DNA of 11,690 bases from DASUPK01 sp036520315 (GTDB lineage Bacteria; Actinomycetota; Thermoleophilia; Solirubrobacterales; 70-9), in contig DATDJZ010000184.1 of the NCBI GenBank assembly GCA_036520315.1, positions 1 to 11,690 on the forward strand, given 5' to 3'. Position numbers and translations under genes: made by a program. Below the pieces are notes generated by a model, which was not told the origin of the DNA, did no database searches, and worked only from the letters and a program-made list of their open reading frames with translations. Positions 8,148-11,690 of this stretch are shown here, piece after piece. Each line of letters starts with the position of its first letter. The first letter of the stretch is position 1.

Positions 8148-9188
8148 ATGAGCCTTCTCAGCACGATCAGCCCCGCACGTGACATGGCCGTCGATCTCGG
8201 CACGGCCAACACGCTCGTGTACGTGCGCGGCCGCGGCATCGTCCTCTCTGAGCCCTCGGTGGTCGCCATCGACACGGCCACCGGCGAGGTGCACGCCGTC
8301 GGCGCAGAGGCGAAGCAGATGCTCGGGCGCACGCCCGCGACGATCAACGCGATGCGGCCGCTCAAGGACGGCGTGATCGCAGACTTCGAGATCACCGAGT
8401 CGATGCTCCGCTACTTCATCAAGCGGGCCAATCACACCCGCTTCACCCATCCGCGGGTGGTTGTGTGCGTTCCTTCAGGGGTGACCGGTGTGGAGAAGCG
8501 AGCGGTGGAGGAGGCATGCCTCGGGGCCGGAGCCCGCGAGGCCTATCTGATCGAAGAGCCGATGGCCGCCGCCATCGGGTCAGGCCTGCCGGTCAGCGAG
8601 CCGACTGGGAGTCTCGTCGTCGACATCGGCGGCGGCACCACCGAGGTCGCGGTCATCTCGCTCGGCGACATCGTCGTATCCCAATCAGTCCGCGTCGGCG
8701 GCGATGAGATGGATGAGGCGATCATGAACTTCTGCAAACGGGAGCATCAGCTCCTGATCGGCCACCAGACAGCCGAGGACATCAAGCACGAGGCTGGCTC
8801 GGCCAATCCGCTCGGCAACGAGATCGAGATCGAGATCCGCGGCCGCGACCTCGGCTCCGGGCTGCCCCGGGCGGTGAAACTCAACTCGGGGGACATCCGG
8901 CAGGCGCTCGACGATCCGATCCAACAGATCATTGCGGCGGTCAGGGACACCCTCGACCGGACGCCGCCCGAGCTCGCCGGCGACCTGATGGAGCGCGGCA
9001 TGACGCTGGCCGGCGGCGGCGCCCTGCTGCACGGGTTCGCTGAGCGGATGAGCGACGAGTGTCAGATGCCGGCGAGGCTCGCCGAGTCGCCGCTGACTTG
9101 CGTGGCGACGGGATCGGGACAGGCCCTGGAGGAGTTCGAGGCGATCAAGAGGGCGCTCAAGAACTCCCGTGTACGGAGGCGCTACTGA
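8148..9188 (+). CDS. mreB: Rod shape-determining protein MreB
   Basis: MreB is the bacterial actin that forms membrane-bound filaments guiding lateral wall synthesis. This 346-residue protein has the actin-fold nucleotide motifs: phosphate-1 DLGTANT (16-22), LIEEPMAAAIG (134-144, with the presumed catalytic Glu E137), phosphate-2 VVDIGGGTTEVAV (157-169) and adenosine motif LAGGGALLHG (287-296). The C-terminus is basic (KNSRVRRRY). ATG 8148 gives the normal N-terminus; the N-terminal segment is only mildly hydrophobic. No SD is present. It leads a cluster with mrdA 26 bp downstream and rodA after that. mreC and mreD, which usually follow mreB, are missing here. A four-codon mini-ORF (8121-8135) precedes it. 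Confidence 0.97.
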   Translation: MSLLSTISPARDMAVDLGTANTLVYVRGRGIVLSEPSVVAIDTATGEVHAVGAEAKQMLGRTPATINAMRPLKDGVIADFEITESMLRYFIKRANHTRFTHPRVVVCVPSGVTGVEKRAVEEACLGAGAREAYLIEEPMAAAIGSGLPVSEPTGSLVVDIGGGTTEVAVISLGDIVVSQSVRVGGDEMDEAIMNFCKREHQLLIGHQTAEDIKHEAGSANPLGNEIEIEIRGRDLGSGLPRAVKLNSGDIRQALDDPIQQIIAAVRDTLDRTPPELAGDLMERGMTLAGGGALLHGFAERMSDECQMPARLAESPLTCVATGSGQALEEFEAIKRALKNSRVRRRY

Positions 9189-9198
9189 GCGCCGGCTG

Positions 9199-9206
9199 AG
9201 AGGGAG
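9199..9206 (+). promoter_or_regulatory. Shine-Dalgarno site of mrdA
   Basis: AGAGGGAG lies 8 nt before ATG 9215, in the 26-bp gap after mreB. It is the clearest SD-like site in the window and indicates that mrdA is translated from the mreB message. Confidence 0.65.
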
Positions 9207-9214
9207 ACGCGGCC

Positions 9215-11104
9215 ATGTATCTCATTGACCGTCCAGAGGACATCCCGCCGCGGCTGACCAGTCGGCTCAATCTTCGCATCGCGATCCTTGGGGCGATCGT
9301 CGTTGCGGCGATCGCGACGGTGGTCCTGCGGCTGTGGTCGCTCCAGATTCTCGACGGACAGCACTACCGCGCACTGGCCAACGATCACGGCATCCTGGAC
9401 GTCCGAGTCCACCCGCCACGTGGCGACGTCCTCGACCGCAACGGTAAGGTCCTGGTGGAGAACCGGACGGTGATGACCCTTCAGCTCCGCCCGTCCGACC
9501 TGCCGAACGACAAGACGGAGCGTCACCGCGAGCTCGGCAAGCTTGGTGACCTCCTCGGCCTCTCACAGCGCGACATCCGCCAGCGGGTTCGTGCAACTCC
9601 GCAGTACGCCGGGTACCCGGTCGTCCTCAAGCAGGGCCTCGACCGCCAGCTGCTCTTCTACTTCCTGGAGAACAAGGAGAGCTACCCCGGGGTCAGCGTC
9701 GAGCGAACATATGTGCGCAAGTACCCGGACGGCTCCCTCGCCGCGCACATCCTGGGCCAGGTCGGCCAGATCAGCCCGCACCAGCTGACCAGGCCTCAAT
9801 ACGAGACGCTGAAGCCGGGTGACATCATCGGCCAGGCGGGCGTCGAGTACACCTACGACAAGTCCTTGCGCGGCACCGCCGGGGCTGATCGGATCCAGGT
9901 CGACGCGCTCGGGCGCCCACGCGGCACCCTCGGCCACCGGCCCGCGCAGGCGGGCGACAATCTCAGGCTGACACTCGACTCGGGCATCCAGGAGGTGGGC
10001 GAAGCCGCGCTCCGCGCCAAGGGCCTGCCGGGGGCCTTCGTGGCCATGAACGTCCACACCGGCGCGATCCTGGGAATGGGGTCCTATCCCACCTTCGACC
10101 CATCGTTCTATACGCGACCTCACACGAAGGCTCAGTACGACGCGTTCGGCAACCAGCCCGGCGATCCGCTGGTGGACCGTGCCGACCAGGGGGGGTATCC
10201 GACAGGGTCGGCGTTCAAGCCGATCACCGCTACGGCCGCGCTCGAGGACGGCCTGATCACTCCGAGCACGATCTTCGACGACACCGGTTCGCTCGACATC
10301 GGCGGTCTAGTCGTCCACAACGCCGGCGGGGCGGCCAACGGGCCGATCGACATGAGCACCGCCCTCCAGGTCTCCTCGGACGTCTACTTTTTCGACCTCG
10401 GACTGCACGCTCAGGCGAGCGGCAACGGCGGCCAGATCCAGGACTGGGCTTTCCGGTACGGCCTGGGCCGCAAACCGCAGGTCGACATCCCGGACGCCAC
10501 CTCCGGCCTGATCCCAACGCCGGCCTGGCGCAACCGCGTCTTTCGCAGCCACAAGAACCCCTACATCGACCGGCCCTGGAACCAGGGCGACAACGTCAAC
10601 CTCGCCGTCGGCCAGGGTGACGTGCAGGTGACGCCTCTCCAGCTGGCCCGTGCCTATGCCGCGCTCGCGAACGGCGGCAACCTCGTCCGGCCGCACGTCG
10701 GGGGAAGCATCGTGAATATCCAGGGCAAGACAGTCAGGAAGATCCACCCACCGCCCCAACGCCACCTCCGCATCTCGGACGAGACGCGAAGCGTGATCCT
10801 CGACGGCCTGCATCGCGCCGCCGACGAGCCCGGCGGCACCTCGTATCCGGTTATGGGCAGCTTCCCCATTCCGGTCGCCGGCAAGACCGGCACCGCCGAG
10901 CGAGAGGGCCAGCAGGACCAGTCCTGGTACAGCGTCATCGCGCCATATAACGACCCGCAGATCGTCGTCACGGTGACCGTGGAGCGAGGCGGGTTCGGCG
11001 CCGAGACGGCGGCGCCGATCGCCCGCACGATCCTCGAGCGGTACTTCAACCAGCACGCAGGCGGCATCGACACTGCCGCGGCACACGCGGCGGGACCAGG
11101 CTGA
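9215..11104 (+). CDS. mrdA: Penicillin-binding protein 2 (elongasome transpeptidase)
   Basis: This class B PBP cross-links lateral-wall peptidoglycan together with the glycosyltransferase RodA. It has 629 residues, close to E. coli PBP2 (633). A short cytoplasmic N-terminus and one membrane helix (about 22-40) precede the periplasmic pedestal domain (PPRGDVLDRNG at about 68-78). The transpeptidase domain has all three active-site motifs: S332-A-F-K335 in GGYPTGSAFKP, S387-S-D389 in SSDVYFFD, and K557-T-G-T in VAGKTGTAE. The first motif deviates slightly from the usual YPPGSTFK. The C-terminus ends with an Ala/Gly-rich tail (AAAHAAGPG). Translation begins from a good SD after mreB, and the stop overlaps the rodA start by one base (TGATG). 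It may also be called pbpA or pbp2. Confidence 0.95.
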   Translation: MYLIDRPEDIPPRLTSRLNLRIAILGAIVVAAIATVVLRLWSLQILDGQHYRALANDHGILDVRVHPPRGDVLDRNGKVLVENRTVMTLQLRPSDLPNDKTERHRELGKLGDLLGLSQRDIRQRVRATPQYAGYPVVLKQGLDRQLLFYFLENKESYPGVSVERTYVRKYPDGSLAAHILGQVGQISPHQLTRPQYETLKPGDIIGQAGVEYTYDKSLRGTAGADRIQVDALGRPRGTLGHRPAQAGDNLRLTLDSGIQEVGEAALRAKGLPGAFVAMNVHTGAILGMGSYPTFDPSFYTRPHTKAQYDAFGNQPGDPLVDRADQGGYPTGSAFKPITATAALEDGLITPSTIFDDTGSLDIGGLVVHNAGGAANGPIDMSTALQVSSDVYFFDLGLHAQASGNGGQIQDWAFRYGLGRKPQVDIPDATSGLIPTPAWRNRVFRSHKNPYIDRPWNQGDNVNLAVGQGDVQVTPLQLARAYAALANGGNLVRPHVGGSIVNIQGKTVRKIHPPPQRHLRISDETRSVILDGLHRAADEPGGTSYPVMGSFPIPVAGKTGTAEREGQQDQSWYSVIAPYNDPQIVVTVTVERGGFGAETAAPIARTILERYFNQHAGGIDTAAAHAAGPG

Positions 11105-11690
11105 TGGAAGCCGCCAAGCCCTCATTCACGATTGCGCCGCAGCGGTCGCGCGCGCTCGAGTTTCTCAACCTGCGCTACGTCGATCCGATTCTGCTCTTCG
11201 CTTCGATCGGGCTGATCGCGTTCAGTGTCTTCACCCTGGCGTCTTCGACCCAGCACGAGCTCGCGGCCAACCCCAACTACTTCGTCGTACGGCAAGTGCT
11301 CTATGGCGTGGTCGGCATCGCGCTGATGATCGCGGTCAGCCGGATCGACTACACGCGGCTACGCGAGCTGCGGGTCGGCATCTACGGGTTCATGGTCGGC
11401 TCCATCGCCTTCGTCTTCCTCGTCGGGACGGCGGTGCGCGGCTCAAACCGCTGGATCGAGTTCCCCCTCTTCCAGTTCCAGCCCTCCGAGCTCGCCAAGA
11501 TCCTGCTCTGCATCTCCCTGTCGGCGTTCGTCTACGAGCGGGTCAGGCGCCCGTTCGGGTTGCGCGCCACGGTCGCGCTGCTGCTCTTGGGCCTCGTGCC
11601 GGCCGGGCTCGTCTTCCTGCAACCCGATCTGGGCACGGGCATCGTCCTGGTGGCGATCACGTTGACCATCCTCTTCGTGGCGGGGATCCC
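11104..11690 (+). CDS. rodA: Rod shape-determining SEDS protein RodA (3' end beyond window)
   Basis: RodA is the SEDS-family peptidoglycan glycosyltransferase of the elongasome, a polytopic inner-membrane protein that polymerises lipid II and works with PBP2. The first 195 residues are present, about half of the protein. The cytoplasmic N-terminus is about 24 residues, then helices lie near 27-48, 62-79, 92-110, 131-144 and 156-172. The SEDS signatures are clear: GSNRWIEFPLFQFQPSE (113-129) and QPDLGTG (173-179). The catalytic Asp loop lies beyond the window. ATG 11104 overlaps the mrdA TGA, so translation is probably coupled by re-initiation. Adjacency to mreB and mrdA favours RodA over the division paralog FtsW. 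Confidence 0.93.
   Translation, partial: MEAAKPSFTIAPQRSRALEFLNLRYVDPILLFASIGLIAFSVFTLASSTQHELAANPNYFVVRQVLYGVVGIALMIAVSRIDYTRLRELRVGIYGFMVGSIAFVFLVGTAVRGSNRWIEFPLFQFQPSELAKILLCISLSAFVYERVRRPFGLRATVALLLLGLVPAGLVFLQPDLGTGIVLVAITLTILFVAGI

Overview
The window looks like chromosomal core DNA of a high-GC actinobacterium. GC-rich third codon positions, start codons with almost no Shine-Dalgarno (SD) sequence, and the order clpX, valS, folC, ndk, maf, mreB, mrdA, rodA suggest a Thermoleophilia/Solirubrobacterales-like lineage. That placement is an inference from layout and protein character, not from a database search. I see no tRNA, rRNA, CRISPR array, insertion sequence, prophage or obvious defence or biosynthetic cluster.

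Region 1 (1-1700) holds the 3' two thirds of clpX, a small SnoaL/NTF2-like protein, and a GroES-type co-chaperonin with no groEL beside it. Region 2 (1728-5610) holds valS, then folC, which overlaps the valS stop and seems to need a non-standard ATA start, then a 39-residue one-helix membrane protein overlapping the end of folC. Region 3 (5611-6990) holds a membrane-anchored double zinc-ribbon protein with a strictly periodic Arg/acidic tail. Convergent to it is a decayed DUF559-type gene on the minus strand, with an apparent frameshift, a nonsense codon and internal deletions. Region 4 (6996-8027) holds ndk and maf, two nucleotide-metabolism or house-cleaning enzymes. Region 5 (8028-11690) is the elongasome locus: a 120-bp intergenic stretch dense in inverted repeats, then mreB, mrdA (PBP2) and the start of rodA. 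mreC and mreD are absent from their usual place between mreB and mrdA.

Two initiation styles are visible. The SnoaL-like gene, the groES-like gene, valS and maf each have a TANNNT-like -10 box ending 6-7 nt before the start codon and no SD, as expected of leaderless mRNAs; ndk is similar with 9 nt. The distal genes mrdA and rodA instead have an SD or a stop/start overlap, as expected inside a polycistronic message.

Most of the window is ordinary housekeeping sequence. I found no convincing undescribed multi-gene system. The items most worth a second look are the dyad cluster before mreB, the missing mreCD, the folC start, the leaderless pattern, the zinc-ribbon protein with its charged tail, and the decayed DUF559 gene.
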